Below, one piece after another: positions 8,086 to 16,820 of a stretch of 64,000 nt of DNA. Position numbers and translations under genes: made by a program. How positions within the stretch are numbered: position 1 is the first letter of the stretch; each line of letters begins with the position of its first letter. Source of the DNA: Paraburkholderia sacchari. Lineage in GTDB: Bacteria; Pseudomonadota; Gammaproteobacteria; Burkholderiales; Burkholderiaceae. The DNA lies in NCBI RefSeq assembly GCF_000785435.2, contig NZ_JTDB02000011.1:25226-89225 (forward strand). Direction: 5' to 3'. The notes under the pieces are model-generated. The model made no database searches. It was not told where the DNA came from and was given only the letters and a program-made list of their open reading frames with translations.

Positions 8086-9007
8086 GAACATGGAGCTGAG
8101 ACACCTGCGCTACTTCGTGGCCGTGGCCGAAGAGCGCAATTTCACGCGGGCCGCCCAGCGGCTGCATATTGCACAGCCGCCGCTTTCGCGGCAGATCCAG
8201 CAGCTCGAGGAAATGCTGGGCGTGCAACTTTTCGAGCGCGACTCGCGCCCGCTCAAGCTCACCGACACCGGCCGCTTCTTTTATCAGCACGCGGTGCAAT
8301 TGCTGGCGCAGTCGGCCGAGCTGGAATCCATGACGCGGCGCGTGGGCAAGATCGAGCGCAGTCTTTCGGTGGGTTTCGTCGGCTCGACGCTTTACGGCAT
8401 GCTGCCGAAAATCATCCGCCGCTATCGTCAGGAGAATGCCGCAGTCGAATTGAGCCTCACCGAAATGTCGACGACAGACCAGATTCAGGCGCTCAAGGAA
8501 GGCCGCATCGACGTGGGGTTCGGGCGCATTCGTCTGGAGGATCCGAGCATTCGCCGCGTGGTGCTGCGTGAGGAACGCCTGATCGTCGCGCTGCCGCTCG
8601 GACATCCGCTCATCGGCGCCAAACCCACGCTTTCGCTGCGCGAGCTCGTCAACGAGACCGTCATCATTTACCCGAAGCACCCGCGTCCCAGTTACGCCGA
8701 CCAGGTGCTCGCGGCCTTTCACGACCGTGCGCTCGAACCCCAGCACATTTACGAGGCGCGCGAACTGCAGATCGCACTCGGGCTCGTGGCGGCCGGCGAA
8801 GGCATTTCGATCGTGCCGAGCAGCGTCTATGGCTTGAAGCGCGATGACGTGTCGTACAAGGATCTCGACGATGCCAAGCTTGTATCGCCCATCATCATGA
8901 GCACGCGCATGCTCGATGAATCCGAGGATGTGCGCCGCATGCTCGATCTCATCTACGTGCTCTACGCGGAAGAGAAAATGGAGCACCTCGCGCCGCCCGA
9001 GCGTTAA
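8084..9007 (+). CDS. catR: LysR family regulator of catechol/benzoate genes (CatR/BenM type)
   Basis: This 307-residue protein has an N-terminal winged helix (NFTRAAQRLHIAQPPLSRQI) and a periplasmic-binding-like effector domain. Features such as PKHPRPSYADQVL and the overall length match BenM/CatM/CatR, which respond to cis,cis-muconate and in some cases benzoate. It lies between divergent catA and the catBC genes, the standard place for the regulator of both. ATAC-N7-GTAT type sites flank it on both sides. Whether it is strictly CatR or a dual BenM-like activator cannot be decided from sequence alone. Confidence 0.88.
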   Translation: MNMELRHLRYFVAVAEERNFTRAAQRLHIAQPPLSRQIQQLEEMLGVQLFERDSRPLKLTDTGRFFYQHAVQLLAQSAELESMTRRVGKIERSLSVGFVGSTLYGMLPKIIRRYRQENAAVELSLTEMSTTDQIQALKEGRIDVGFGRIRLEDPSIRRVVLREERLIVALPLGHPLIGAKPTLSLRELVNETVIIYPKHPRPSYADQVLAAFHDRALEPQHIYEARELQIALGLVAAGEGISIVPSSVYGLKRDDVSYKDLDDAKLVSPIIMSTRMLDESEDVRRMLDLIYVLYAEEKMEHLAPPER

Positions 9008-9045
9008 ACCCTCGCGCCATTCAATGCGCATGCGCCACCGGCGCC

Positions 9046-9060
9046 ATACCTGGCAAGTAT
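9046..9060. promoter_or_regulatory. Consensus CatR/BenM binding site upstream of catB
   Basis: ATAC-CTGGCAA-GTAT is an exact match to the ATAC-N7-GTAT recognition site. It is centred about 91 bp upstream of the catB ATG. A second partial half-site, ATAC at 9107-9110, follows closer to the promoter, resembling the strong-site/weak-site pairs used by this family. Confidence 0.7.
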
Positions 9061-9143
9061 CGATTCAGACATTTTCGGTGTTGGACACACGGCCCGCGCG
9101 GCCTGCATACTCGGGTCAACTCACTTGATCCAATCTGCCAGGT

Positions 9144-10262
9144 ATGAACGCAACCATCAGCTCCATTGAAGCGATCCTCGTGGATCTGCCGACCATTCGC
9201 GCGCACCAGCTCGCCATGGCCACCATGCAGCAGCAGACGCTCGTGATCGTCCGATTGCGCTGCAGCGACGGCGTCGAAGGCATCGGCGAGGCCACCACGA
9301 TCGGCGGCCTCTCGTATGGCGACGAAAGCCCCGAAGGCATCAAGCTCACCATCGACACCTATCTCGCGCCCGCGCTCAAAGGCGTGGACGCAACCAATAT
9401 TCACGCGGCCATGGCGCGGCTGGACAAGGTCGCGCGCGGCAACCGCTTCGCGAAATGCGCGCTGGAAACGGCACTGCTCGATGCTCAGGGCAAGCGTCTT
9501 GGCGTGCCGGTCTCCACGCTGCTCGGCGGCGCGGTGCGCACTGCCTTGCCTACGCTGTGGACACTCGCGAGCGGCGACACGCAGCGCGATATCGACGAAG
9601 CCGAACGCTGGCTCGGCGAGCGCCGCCACGACACCTTCAAGCTCAAGATCGGCCGGCGCAGCGTGCGCGAAGACGTGGCACACGTCTCGGCCATCAAGCG
9701 CGCGCTGGGCGACCGGGCGCGCGTGACCGTGGACGTCAATCAGGCCTGGAACGAAGCCGATGCGGCAACCGGCATCGCCATGCTCGAAGCAGCGGGCATC
9801 GACCTGATCGAGCAGCCAGTGCCGCGCGAACAGCGCGCGGCACTGGCGCGGCTTGCCGCACGCTTCGTGGTCCCGATCATGGCCGACGAAACGCTGATGG
9901 GCCCCGAAGACGCGCTCGACCTCGTGCGCGGTGCATGCGCCGATGTGTTCGCGCTGAAGATCATGAAATCGGGCGGTCTCTATGGCACGCTGCGCACGGC
10001 CGCCGTGGGCGACGCGGGCGGCATGGCGCTCTACGGCGGCACGATGCTCGAAGGCAGCGTGGGCACGCTCGCGGCGGCGCATTGCTTCGCGACGCTGCCA
10101 AGGCTCGCGTGGGGCACGGAATTGTTCGGACCGCTGCTCGTGAAGGACGATATCGTGATCGAGCGGCCTGCCTATCGCGACTTCTGCCTGCATTTGCCGG
10201 CAGGCCCCGGGCTTGGCATCGCAATCGACGAAGACAAGCTCGCTCACTATCGCCGCAAGTAA
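9144..10262 (+). CDS. catB: Muconate cycloisomerase CatB
   Basis: This 372-residue enolase-superfamily enzyme converts cis,cis-muconate to (+)-muconolactone. The catalytic lysine motif KLKIG has K166 and K168; metal ligands are D197 (VDVNQAW), E223 (IEQP) and D248 (ADE); the opposite lysine lies in KIMKSGG (K272). Length is normal for the family. It starts after a consensus CatR-type site and is followed 53 bp later by catC, so catBC form one transcript activated by the LysR protein. Confidence 0.95.
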   Translation: MNATISSIEAILVDLPTIRAHQLAMATMQQQTLVIVRLRCSDGVEGIGEATTIGGLSYGDESPEGIKLTIDTYLAPALKGVDATNIHAAMARLDKVARGNRFAKCALETALLDAQGKRLGVPVSTLLGGAVRTALPTLWTLASGDTQRDIDEAERWLGERRHDTFKLKIGRRSVREDVAHVSAIKRALGDRARVTVDVNQAWNEADAATGIAMLEAAGIDLIEQPVPREQRAALARLAARFVVPIMADETLMGPEDALDLVRGACADVFALKIMKSGGLYGTLRTAAVGDAGGMALYGGTMLEGSVGTLAAAHCFATLPRLAWGTELFGPLLVKDDIVIERPAYRDFCLHLPAGPGLGIAIDEDKLAHYRRK

Positions 10263-10315
10263 CCATCCACGAGTATTTTGGCTTCCTGATTAATAAAATC
10301 CACCGAGGACAGAAC

Positions 10316-10594
10316 ATGCTTTTCATGGTACGTATGGACGTGCACATTCCCGCCGATATGCCCGCCGGGCAGGCCGAGGAAATCAAGGCGCGCGAGAAGG
10401 CTTATTCGCAGGACCTGCAACGTCAGGGCAAATGGCTGGCGCTGTATCGCATCGTGGGCGAATACGCGAACTACAGCCTGTTTGACGTGGAATCGAACGA
10501 CGAACTGCACACGCTGCTTTCCGGGCTGCCGCTCTTCCCGTACATGACGATGCACGTCACGCCGCTCGCGAAGCATCCCTCTTCCATCCGCTGA
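10316..10594 (+). CDS. catC: Muconolactone delta-isomerase CatC
   Basis: This 92-residue protein isomerises muconolactone to beta-ketoadipate enol-lactone. The sequence MLFMVRMDVHIPADMP and the segment GLPLFPYMTMHVTPLAKHPSS are diagnostic of CatC, whose family length is 90-96 residues. The ATG at 10316 follows a GAGGACA ribosome binding site. The frame is open far upstream within catB, but that part is only a shadow. The next pathway step (catD, thiolase) is not in the window. Confidence 0.94.
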   Translation: MLFMVRMDVHIPADMPAGQAEEIKAREKAYSQDLQRQGKWLALYRIVGEYANYSLFDVESNDELHTLLSGLPLFPYMTMHVTPLAKHPSSIR

Positions 10595-10690
10595 GCGCTC
10601 CGCTCGCCGCCTGGCTCGTGCCACGACCATTTCGCCCCGTGGATCACGGATTTGGACGAGGCGCTCCAGGCCGAAAAATTCGACGACTGA
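10595..10690 (+). pseudogene. Possible short coding remnant after catC
   Basis: After the catC stop the same frame continues for 31 codons to a TGA at 10688 and encodes DHFAPWITDLDEALQAEKFDD at its end. The residue composition looks protein-like, suggesting the C-terminal tail of a lost gene. No family was recognised and no start is present. It may equally be chance in GC-rich DNA. Confidence 0.2.
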
Positions 10691-10778
10691 GATTGCAACG
10701 TTCACAATCGGCAGCCGCTCCGTTGGAAGTGTGCCGCATGCTACGATCGACGTGACTCCACTTCAATCTATGTGAGCC

Positions 10779-11396
10779 ATGGCGACGTTGTACGACTTGT
10801 TGAACGTCCACGCAGACGTGAGCGACGCGGAAATCAAACGCGCCTACCGGCGGGCCGCGATGAAAGTGCACCCGGATCGCAACGTGGGGCGCGAAGCGTC
10901 CGCGCATGCTGAGTTCCAGGAACTCAAGGAAGCCTACGCGATCCTTTCCGATCCTGAGCAGCGCCGTGTCTACGACGCGGTGTACGCCGAGGAGATGAGT
11001 CGCCTCGCAAGGGAGCGGGACGAGGAAGCGGCGCGTGCGCAGGCGGTTCGCGACGCGGAGTACGCGCGGCACGTGGCCGTCGCCATGCGCTTTGCCGAAC
11101 AAGGCCACAATCGCGACGTCGTCTTCGGCGTGTTGCTCGCGCACGATTGCGAATCGCAGCTTGCCGGGCGTATTGCGGATGGCGCGGTCGCGCTGCATTT
11201 GTCGCGCCAGGAGCGGACATCGCCGAACGAGCAAGGTGAGGAAGCTACGTCAAGCGATGCCAGCGAGGCGCAGGAGGCAAGGCCGCAAGCCGCTGTGGAG
11301 CGCGCGCGTGGTGACGAGCCTCGTGCGAGCGCCGAGCGCACCCCTGTGGACTTCTTCAGCGCGGTCTGGCGCGGGATGTTTGGCCTGCACTCTTGA
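10779..11396 (+). CDS. J-domain protein (DnaJ-like co-chaperone)
   Basis: This 205-residue protein carries an N-terminal J domain (about residues 3-68) with the HPD tripeptide at 31-33, which stimulates Hsp70 ATPase activity. It lacks the Gly/Phe-rich and zinc-finger regions of true DnaJ. The middle is helical and charged, and residues 150-190 are acidic and low in complexity. It ends with a short hydrophobic segment (VDFFSAVWRGMFGLHS). The client and Hsp70 partner are unknown. It stands alone between catC and DUF427. Confidence 0.85.
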   Translation: MATLYDLLNVHADVSDAEIKRAYRRAAMKVHPDRNVGREASAHAEFQELKEAYAILSDPEQRRVYDAVYAEEMSRLARERDEEAARAQAVRDAEYARHVAVAMRFAEQGHNRDVVFGVLLAHDCESQLAGRIADGAVALHLSRQERTSPNEQGEEATSSDASEAQEARPQAAVERARGDEPRASAERTPVDFFSAVWRGMFGLHS

Positions 11397-11549
11397 ACTC
11401 CCGGATGTGCGCGTCGCGAGGGTCCTCGCTTGATCGTGCCGATTCGGAGCCTTGTTTGCCCTCCGGCCTTTCATGTCAGACATGAGCGCTGCGCATGTTT
11501 CCGGTGCAGTATAGATGGGCGGAAACCGTGGAAGACGAGGGAGCCAGAC

Positions 11550-12005
11550 ATGGGAAACACCACCAGGCTGGAGTTGTTTTGTCGGTTGTTCCTCGGGCTC
11601 TTCGTCGGCTTCTTTTGTGTGACCGCCGCTCTTTTCGTGCGTTACAAGACGGTGACTCACACTCCGCAAGTCACCGCCGTACCGTCTGAAGGCGCGTCGC
11701 AAAACCTGTCGGCACGCGCGCTGGCCACGCCGTTCACGTCCGCTTCCCGATCGCAACGCGCAACGCCGTCACTGAAACCTCAGGAAAGGATGCTCATCAC
11801 GTCATCCACCTCCACGTTCATCACCTTCATTGCGGCCGCCGTGGCGAATTTCATGAGCTGGAGGGAACGCAAGCGCAGGCGGCAAACCGGGAAAAGCGGC
11901 GCGCCTTCCACGAGTCGCTCGGTTTTCGCCCTACACTGCAAGGCGTCGGCCGAGCCGCATCAGCCGGCTCCGCCCTCCCGCTTCATGCCTGCAAGGAGTG
12001 CCGCC
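11550..12005 (+). CDS. Possible small membrane protein or N-terminal extension of the DUF427 gene
   Basis: An ATG at 11550 opens a frame that begins with a strongly hydrophobic stretch (FCRLFLGLFVGFFCVTAALF) of transmembrane or signal-anchor type. A second hydrophobic segment (TFITFIAAAVANFM) comes about 75 residues later. The frame has no stop before the DUF427 start at 12006, so a separate protein would need frameshifting; otherwise it would be a 278-residue membrane-anchored DUF427 protein. The strong ribosome binding site at DUF427 argues that most of this stretch is not translated as one product. Evidence is limited to hydrophobicity and openness. Confidence 0.25.
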
Positions 12006-12386
12006 ATGCACACGAAAACCGTGAAGATTCCTGGCCCGGACCATCCCATCACGATCGAGCCCTCTCCATTGCGCGTGATCGTGAAGGTCGCGGGCAAGAC
12101 CGTCGCCGATACGCGACGGGCGTTGATGCTGCGCGAAGCGAACTATCCGGCCGTGTTCTACGTGCCGCGCGAAGACGCCGACATGTCGCTGCTCGCGCGA
12201 ACCGACCATGCCACGTATTGTCCCTACAAAGGCAACTGCAGCTACTACTCGATCGTGCCGGGCGGCGAACGCTCGATCAACGCGGTGTGGACCTACGAGT
12301 CGCCGCATGACGCAGTCGCGCCAATCAAGGACCACCTGGCCTTCTATCACGACCGGGTGGACTCCATAGAAGAACTGGACGCCTGA
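12006..12386 (+). CDS. DUF427 family protein
   Basis: This 126-residue protein matches DUF427, a small beta-rich cytoplasmic family of unknown role. Recognisable segments are ALMLREANYPAVFYVPREDA, the CPYKG motif (residues about 77-81) and AVWTYESPHDAVAPIKDHLAF. AAGGAG precedes the ATG at 12006, which supports this start even though the frame stays open upstream. It ends just before a bidirectional terminator shared with the convergent MFS gene. Confidence 0.85.
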   Translation: MHTKTVKIPGPDHPITIEPSPLRVIVKVAGKTVADTRRALMLREANYPAVFYVPREDADMSLLARTDHATYCPYKGNCSYYSIVPGGERSINAVWTYESPHDAVAPIKDHLAFYHDRVDSIEELDA

Positions 12387-12390
12387 ACAA

Positions 12391-12427
12391 AACAAAACGG
12401 CGCCCGAGGGGATTCTCGAAGCGCCGT
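12391..12427. terminator. Rho-independent terminator between DUF427 and MFS genes
   Basis: ACGGCGC (12397-12403) and GCGCCGT (12421-12427) form a stem with inner CGAG/CTCG pairing. On the minus strand it is followed by GTTTTGTTTTG, a good U-rich tail for terminating the MFS gene. The same stem may also serve the plus-strand DUF427 transcript. Confidence 0.65.
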
Positions 12428-12437
12428 CCGCCCACGC

Positions 12438-13799
12438 TCAACGCGTCTTTTGCGCAGCGGGCACCCCTATCAGCAACGCCACGCCGCTCGCCACCAGCAG
12501 CGCAGCGAGCACATAGAGCGCGTTGTCCATGCTGCCCGTATGCACCTTGATGAGCCCGATCGCCCACGGGCTCACGATTCCGCTCGTAATGCCGATACTG
12601 CTGATGAGCGCGATGCCGGCAGCTGCGGTCTTGCCCGTCAGGTAGGCAGGCGGCACGGCCCAGAAAATCGGCAGCGCGGCGAAGATCAGCACGGCTGCGA
12701 GCGAGAGAATCGCCATCATCGCGGCAAAGCTCGCCAGGTGCAGCGTGAGCAGCGAAAGCGCCACGCCGCCGCCGATGGTGCACGCTGCGAAATGCCAGCG
12801 GCGCTCGCCGCGTCGATCCGAGCGGCGCGCGATCAGCATGAGGCCCACGGCGCCTATCGCGTTCGGAATCACCGTATAGAGGCTGATCGCCAGCACGTCA
12901 TGCACGCCGAAGTCGCGAATCATCAACGGCATCCAGAAGTTGAGCGTGAGCGATGCGCAGGTCAGCGAAAAATAGATGAACGCGAACAGATAGACACGTG
13001 GATTGCGCAGCGCAGCGCCGAACGAATGTGACGGCGTCTTGGCGTGCCTGGCCGTGCTCGGGACCAGCGTCGCTCCATCGCGCTGCGCGAGCAAGTGATC
13101 TTTTTCTGAATCGCTGAGCCAGCGTGCCTGCTCCGGACCGTCGACGAGCCAGAACGCCGCCATGAGGCCCAGCAGCACAGCGGGCAGGCCCTCGATCGCG
13201 AACATCCAGCGCCAGCCCTCCATCCCCATGACGCCGCCCATGTCGCGCATGATCCACCCGGAGACGAGCCCGCCCAGCACGCCCGCCACCGCGACGCCGG
13301 CAAAAAAGATCGAAAGCACCGCAGCACGGCGGCGCGGCGGAAACCAGTAGGTCAGGTACAGCACGATACCAGGGAAGAAACCCGCCTCGAACACGCCAAG
13401 CAGGAAACGCAGCACGTAAAAGTGCGTGGGCGTATGCACGAACATCATGCAGGTCGAAGCGACGCCCCAGAGCAGCATGATGCGCATGAACGTGCGGCGC
13501 GCGCCAAAACGTGCGAGGAGCAAATTGCTCGGCACCTCACATAGCACGTATCCCACATAGAAAATGGCTGCGCCGAGGCCGTACATCGCGTCGCTGAAGC
13601 CGAGGTCGTGCTTCATCTGCAACTGCGCGAAGCCGATGTTGATGCGGTCGAGAAACGAAACGACGTAGCAGACGAACAGAAACGGAATGACGTGCCACGA
13701 GACTTTGCGGTACAGCAGGTCGTCGCTGGTCGGGGAAGCGACGGCGGACGGCGCGAGCGTGGGGTCGGATGCGCGGTCCGTGATGATCGATTGTGGCAT
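12438..13799 (-). CDS. MFS transporter, anion:cation symporter (ACS) type
   Basis: This 453-residue inner-membrane protein has twelve predicted transmembrane segments. Family features include the N-terminal RKVSWHVIPFLFVCYVVSFLDRINIGFAQ and the loop LARFGARRTFMRIMLLWG between helices 2 and 3. ACS-family members take up organic anions such as phthalate, tartrate, glucarate or hydroxyphenylacetate with protons; the substrate here is not indicated by neighbours. A GGAGACAGG ribosome binding site precedes the ATG at 13799. It is divergent from an oxidoreductase gene. Confidence 0.85.
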   Translation of the reverse strand: MPQSIITDRASDPTLAPSAVASPTSDDLLYRKVSWHVIPFLFVCYVVSFLDRINIGFAQLQMKHDLGFSDAMYGLGAAIFYVGYVLCEVPSNLLLARFGARRTFMRIMLLWGVASTCMMFVHTPTHFYVLRFLLGVFEAGFFPGIVLYLTYWFPPRRRAAVLSIFFAGVAVAGVLGGLVSGWIMRDMGGVMGMEGWRWMFAIEGLPAVLLGLMAAFWLVDGPEQARWLSDSEKDHLLAQRDGATLVPSTARHAKTPSHSFGAALRNPRVYLFAFIYFSLTCASLTLNFWMPLMIRDFGVHDVLAISLYTVIPNAIGAVGLMLIARRSDRRGERRWHFAACTIGGGVALSLLTLHLASFAAMMAILSLAAVLIFAALPIFWAVPPAYLTGKTAAAGIALISSIGITSGIVSPWAIGLIKVHTGSMDNALYVLAALLVASGVALLIGVPAAQKTR

Positions 13800-14176
13800 G
13801 TGCCTGTCTCCAGATTTTTTCGAAAACCCGCGCCGCGCGGATCTCCGTTTAGTGGCGTCTGACGCGCCTTCGAAATGACTCGGTAAATCTCCTATACGGC
13901 ATCAAGGATTCAGGTGCGGATGACTGCTGCGCCGCCGAGCCCGTGCGACTACCGTGAGCGCATCATAGGAGCGGCATAATTTATTTGTCAATAGCTAATC
14001 ATTTAGTCAAACGTAAACGATTCGGGAAAGTGCTCGCCACCGCAGCACCAATGTCTGTCAGGCGGACATATTCGCAAGCTCGCTCGTGCGCACGCGTCTA
14101 TGCTTCGTCTGTTGCCTGCAACGGCAAGCTCGCCAACACTCACGACGCCGCGCAGCGGCACGTACAGGAGATCGTC
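13800..14176. other. Divergent intergenic region (MFS transporter / oxidoreductase)
   Basis: This 377-bp stretch contains no supported gene. It should hold promoters for the divergent neighbours. The AT-rich patch at about 13978-14017 stands out from the GC-rich surroundings and is the likely promoter or operator area. No perfect palindrome of useful length was found. Confidence 0.5.
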
Positions 14177-15184
14177 ATGAAAGCCATCCAGCTGATCGCG
14201 CCCGCCGGGCTCGACAATCTCAAGCTCGTGGATCTCGCCCCGCCAGGCGAGCCGCAGGCTGGGGAGATCCGCGTGCGCCTGCACGCCAGTTCGCTGAACT
14301 ACCATGACCTGGGCGTCGTGCTCGGGAAGATGGGCGCCGCCGACGGGCGCATCCCCATGTCCGACGGCGCGGGCGTGGTCGAAGCCGTGGGTCCGGGCGT
14401 GAGTGAATTCGCTGTGGGCGATCACGTGGTGTCCACGTTTTTCCCGTCATGGCTCGACGGCGAGCCCACCCTTGCCGACTTCTCCACCACACCCGGCGAC
14501 GGCGTGGATGGCTACGCGCGCGAGGCCGTGATCGCGCCCGCCACGGCGTTCACGCACAGCCCGCGCGGCTACAGCCACGCCGAAGCGGCCACGCTCACCA
14601 CGGCGGGGCTGACCGCCTGGCGTGCGCTGGTTGTGAACGGCTCGCTCAAGGCCAGCGAGACGGTACTGGTGCTGGGCACGGGCGGCGTGTCGATCTTCGC
14701 GCTGCAACTTGCCAAGGCGATGGGCGCGACCGTGATCGCCACCTCGTCATCCGACGAAAAGCTCGAGCGTGCGCTGCAACTCGGCGCGGACCACACGATC
14801 AACTATCGCAGCGAGCCGCAATGGGCAACCAAAGTGCTGGAATTCACGAACGGCCGCGGCGTCGATCACGTGGTGGAGGTCGGTGGACCTGGCACGCTCG
14901 AACAGTCCATTCTGGCTACGCGCGTTGGCGGGCATATTGCGTTGATCGGCGTGCTGACCGGTATCGCGGGCCCGGTGCCCACCGGCACGATGATGCGCCG
15001 GCAGCAGCGCCTGGAAGGGTTGATCGTTGGAAACCGGCAGCATCAAATCGAACTTGTGCGCGCCATCGACGCTACCGGCATCAAGCCCGTGATCGACCGT
15101 TCGTTCGCGCTAGAGGCAATCGCCGATGCGTTCCGGCTGCAACAGGCGGGTGGGCACTTCGGGAAAATTGCTCTGGAGTACTGA
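14177..15184 (+). CDS. Zinc-independent NAD(P)-dependent alcohol dehydrogenase / quinone oxidoreductase-like
   Basis: This 335-residue medium-chain dehydrogenase/reductase has an N-terminal GroES-like domain (ASSLNYHD) and a Rossmann domain with VLVLGTGGVSIFALQLAK. Structural zinc cysteines are absent, placing it with quinone-oxidoreductase-like members. The frame is open upstream to 13985, but the ATG at 14177 has an AGGAG site and gives the usual N terminus MKAIQL. The substrate is unknown. It converges on the GlxA-type regulator, which may or may not control it. Confidence 0.82.
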   Translation: MKAIQLIAPAGLDNLKLVDLAPPGEPQAGEIRVRLHASSLNYHDLGVVLGKMGAADGRIPMSDGAGVVEAVGPGVSEFAVGDHVVSTFFPSWLDGEPTLADFSTTPGDGVDGYAREAVIAPATAFTHSPRGYSHAEAATLTTAGLTAWRALVVNGSLKASETVLVLGTGGVSIFALQLAKAMGATVIATSSSDEKLERALQLGADHTINYRSEPQWATKVLEFTNGRGVDHVVEVGGPGTLEQSILATRVGGHIALIGVLTGIAGPVPTGTMMRRQQRLEGLIVGNRQHQIELVRAIDATGIKPVIDRSFALEAIADAFRLQQAGGHFGKIALEY

Positions 15185-15199
15185 TGCAATAGCGGATGC

Positions 15200-16222
15200 T
15201 CACCCCAGCGGGGAAGCGGGCCGCTTTGCACTTGATGCATGCGGCCGCTTGCCCCGTGTGTCGTGCGCGAACTGCTCACGATATGCAGCGGGACTCGTAA
15301 GCGCGATGCGCCGGAAATGCCGCCGCAGTGACTCCTCGGAGCCGAAGCCCGCCAGATCCGCCACGCGGTCCATGGGTAAGTTCGGCCGCGATTCGAGCAG
15401 ATCGCGCGCGAGATTCACGCGCTCGCGCACCACCCACGCATAAGGTCCCATTCCCGTTGCATCGAGAAACTGCCGTTGCAGAGTGCGCGTGCTCATCGCA
15501 GCGCGTGCAGCGAGCGAAGCCACGCTATGATCGAGGCGCGGATTCGCGCGCACCCAATCCATCAGCCTCGCGAGCGGACTACTTTCATCGCGAGGCATCG
15601 GGCGCGGCACGAACTGCGCCTGGCCGCCGTCCCGATGCGGTGGGACGACCAGTCGTTGCGCCACACGATTGGCTACCGCTGCGCCGTGATCGCGGCGCAC
15701 CAGATGCAGCAGCATGTCGATGCCTGCCGCCGATCCCGCCGAGGTCAACACCTGCCCTTCATCGATATAAAGCGCGTCCGGTTCGACATGCAGTTGCGGA
15801 TAGCGCTGCTGCAACCGTTCTGCGTAACGCCAATGCGTGGTTACCCGTTTACCGTCGAGCACACCCGCTGCGGCAAGCACGAACACACCCGAACAGATCG
15901 AGCATAGCCGCGCCCCGCGCGCGTACGCGGCGCGCAGTTTCCTGAGCAGCGCTTCGGGCGGATGCTCATCGGCATCGCGCCAGCCCGGTATCACGATCGT
16001 TTGCGCGCGATCGAGCATCGCCAGCGTATAGGGTGCGGACACGGTAATGCCGCCCGCCGCGCGTAGTGGACCGCTCTCGGCGGCACATACTGCGAAGCGA
16101 TACCACGCAACGTCGAGCTCCGGCCGCTCGAGCGCGAAAAACTCCGTCACACAACCGAATTCGAAAGTGCAAAGGCGGTCGTAAGCGAGCGCGACAACGA
16201 GATGAGAAGTGGAATCGGACAT
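15200..16222 (-). CDS. GlxA/FtrA-type AraC regulator with DJ-1/PfpI domain
   Basis: This 340-residue protein joins an N-terminal DJ-1/PfpI-like domain (residues about 8-185, with the nucleophile-elbow sequence SICSGVFVLAAAG) to a C-terminal AraC helix-turn-helix pair (about 225-320, ending GFGSEESLRRHFRRIALTSPAAYREQF). Such regulators usually activate small-molecule catabolic genes. The DJ-1 domain probably senses a ligand rather than acting as an enzyme. The gene is convergent with the oxidoreductase 16 bp away and divergent from the rhodanese gene. Confidence 0.87.
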   Translation of the reverse strand: MSDSTSHLVVALAYDRLCTFEFGCVTEFFALERPELDVAWYRFAVCAAESGPLRAAGGITVSAPYTLAMLDRAQTIVIPGWRDADEHPPEALLRKLRAAYARGARLCSICSGVFVLAAAGVLDGKRVTTHWRYAERLQQRYPQLHVEPDALYIDEGQVLTSAGSAAGIDMLLHLVRRDHGAAVANRVAQRLVVPPHRDGGQAQFVPRPMPRDESSPLARLMDWVRANPRLDHSVASLAARAAMSTRTLQRQFLDATGMGPYAWVVRERVNLARDLLESRPNLPMDRVADLAGFGSEESLRRHFRRIALTSPAAYREQFAHDTRGKRPHASSAKRPASPLG

Positions 16223-16319
16223 GGCGCGATGTTACCGGAAATTGTCGATCGCGCCACTGTCGGAGCCACGGTGCGGCGCGAGAAAATCAGGGCATCGACA
16301 CCACGACAAGGAAGCAGAT

Positions 16320-16730
16320 ATGTCAGCCGTATCCGAAGTCCCTGCAGCACCGAGCGCCGAGGCACTCGCCCATTTCAGCGCATTGCTCGCCTTCGAAACC
16401 GATTGCGCCGACGTACACGCCGCGTTGTCCCGCGGCGCCTCCTCAGCGGACTTCGTCCTGCTTGACGTTCGCGGTCCGGCACATTTTGCGCGCGGTCACG
16501 TGCGAGGGGCGGTAAATCTGCCGCATGGAAAGATCGTCGCTTCGAAGCTCGAAGGCTATCCGCTGGACACGCTCTTCGTGACCTATTGTGCGGGCCCGCA
16601 TTGCAACGGTGCAATACGTGGTGCAATCCGGCTCGCCAGGCTCGGACGCCCCGTCAAGATCATGACCGGCGGTGTCACCGGGTGGCTGGACGAAGGGTTT
16701 GAACTGGCTGCATGCGAAGCCGTGGTTTAA
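16320..16730 (+). CDS. Single-domain rhodanese-like protein
   Basis: This 136-residue protein has one rhodanese homology domain, which transfers sulfane sulfur through a catalytic cysteine. The active loop is YCAGPHCNGA with C90 as likely nucleophile; LLDVRGPAHFARGHVRGAVNLP is the conserved upstream motif. The ATG at 16320 follows AAGGAAG and was chosen over an open upstream extension. Its partner is unknown. It lies divergent from the GlxA-type regulator and just upstream of a broken NIPSNAP gene. Confidence 0.87.
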   Translation: MSAVSEVPAAPSAEALAHFSALLAFETDCADVHAALSRGASSADFVLLDVRGPAHFARGHVRGAVNLPHGKIVASKLEGYPLDTLFVTYCAGPHCNGAIRGAIRLARLGRPVKIMTGGVTGWLDEGFELAACEAVV

Positions 16731-16820
16731 GTTCACATGCACGGCAAGCGCGGCCTCTCGCGCTTTCCCGTGCTCCGCTACACTCGTTCTTCACTCATCC
16801 TCTGACCCATCACTCAGGCC

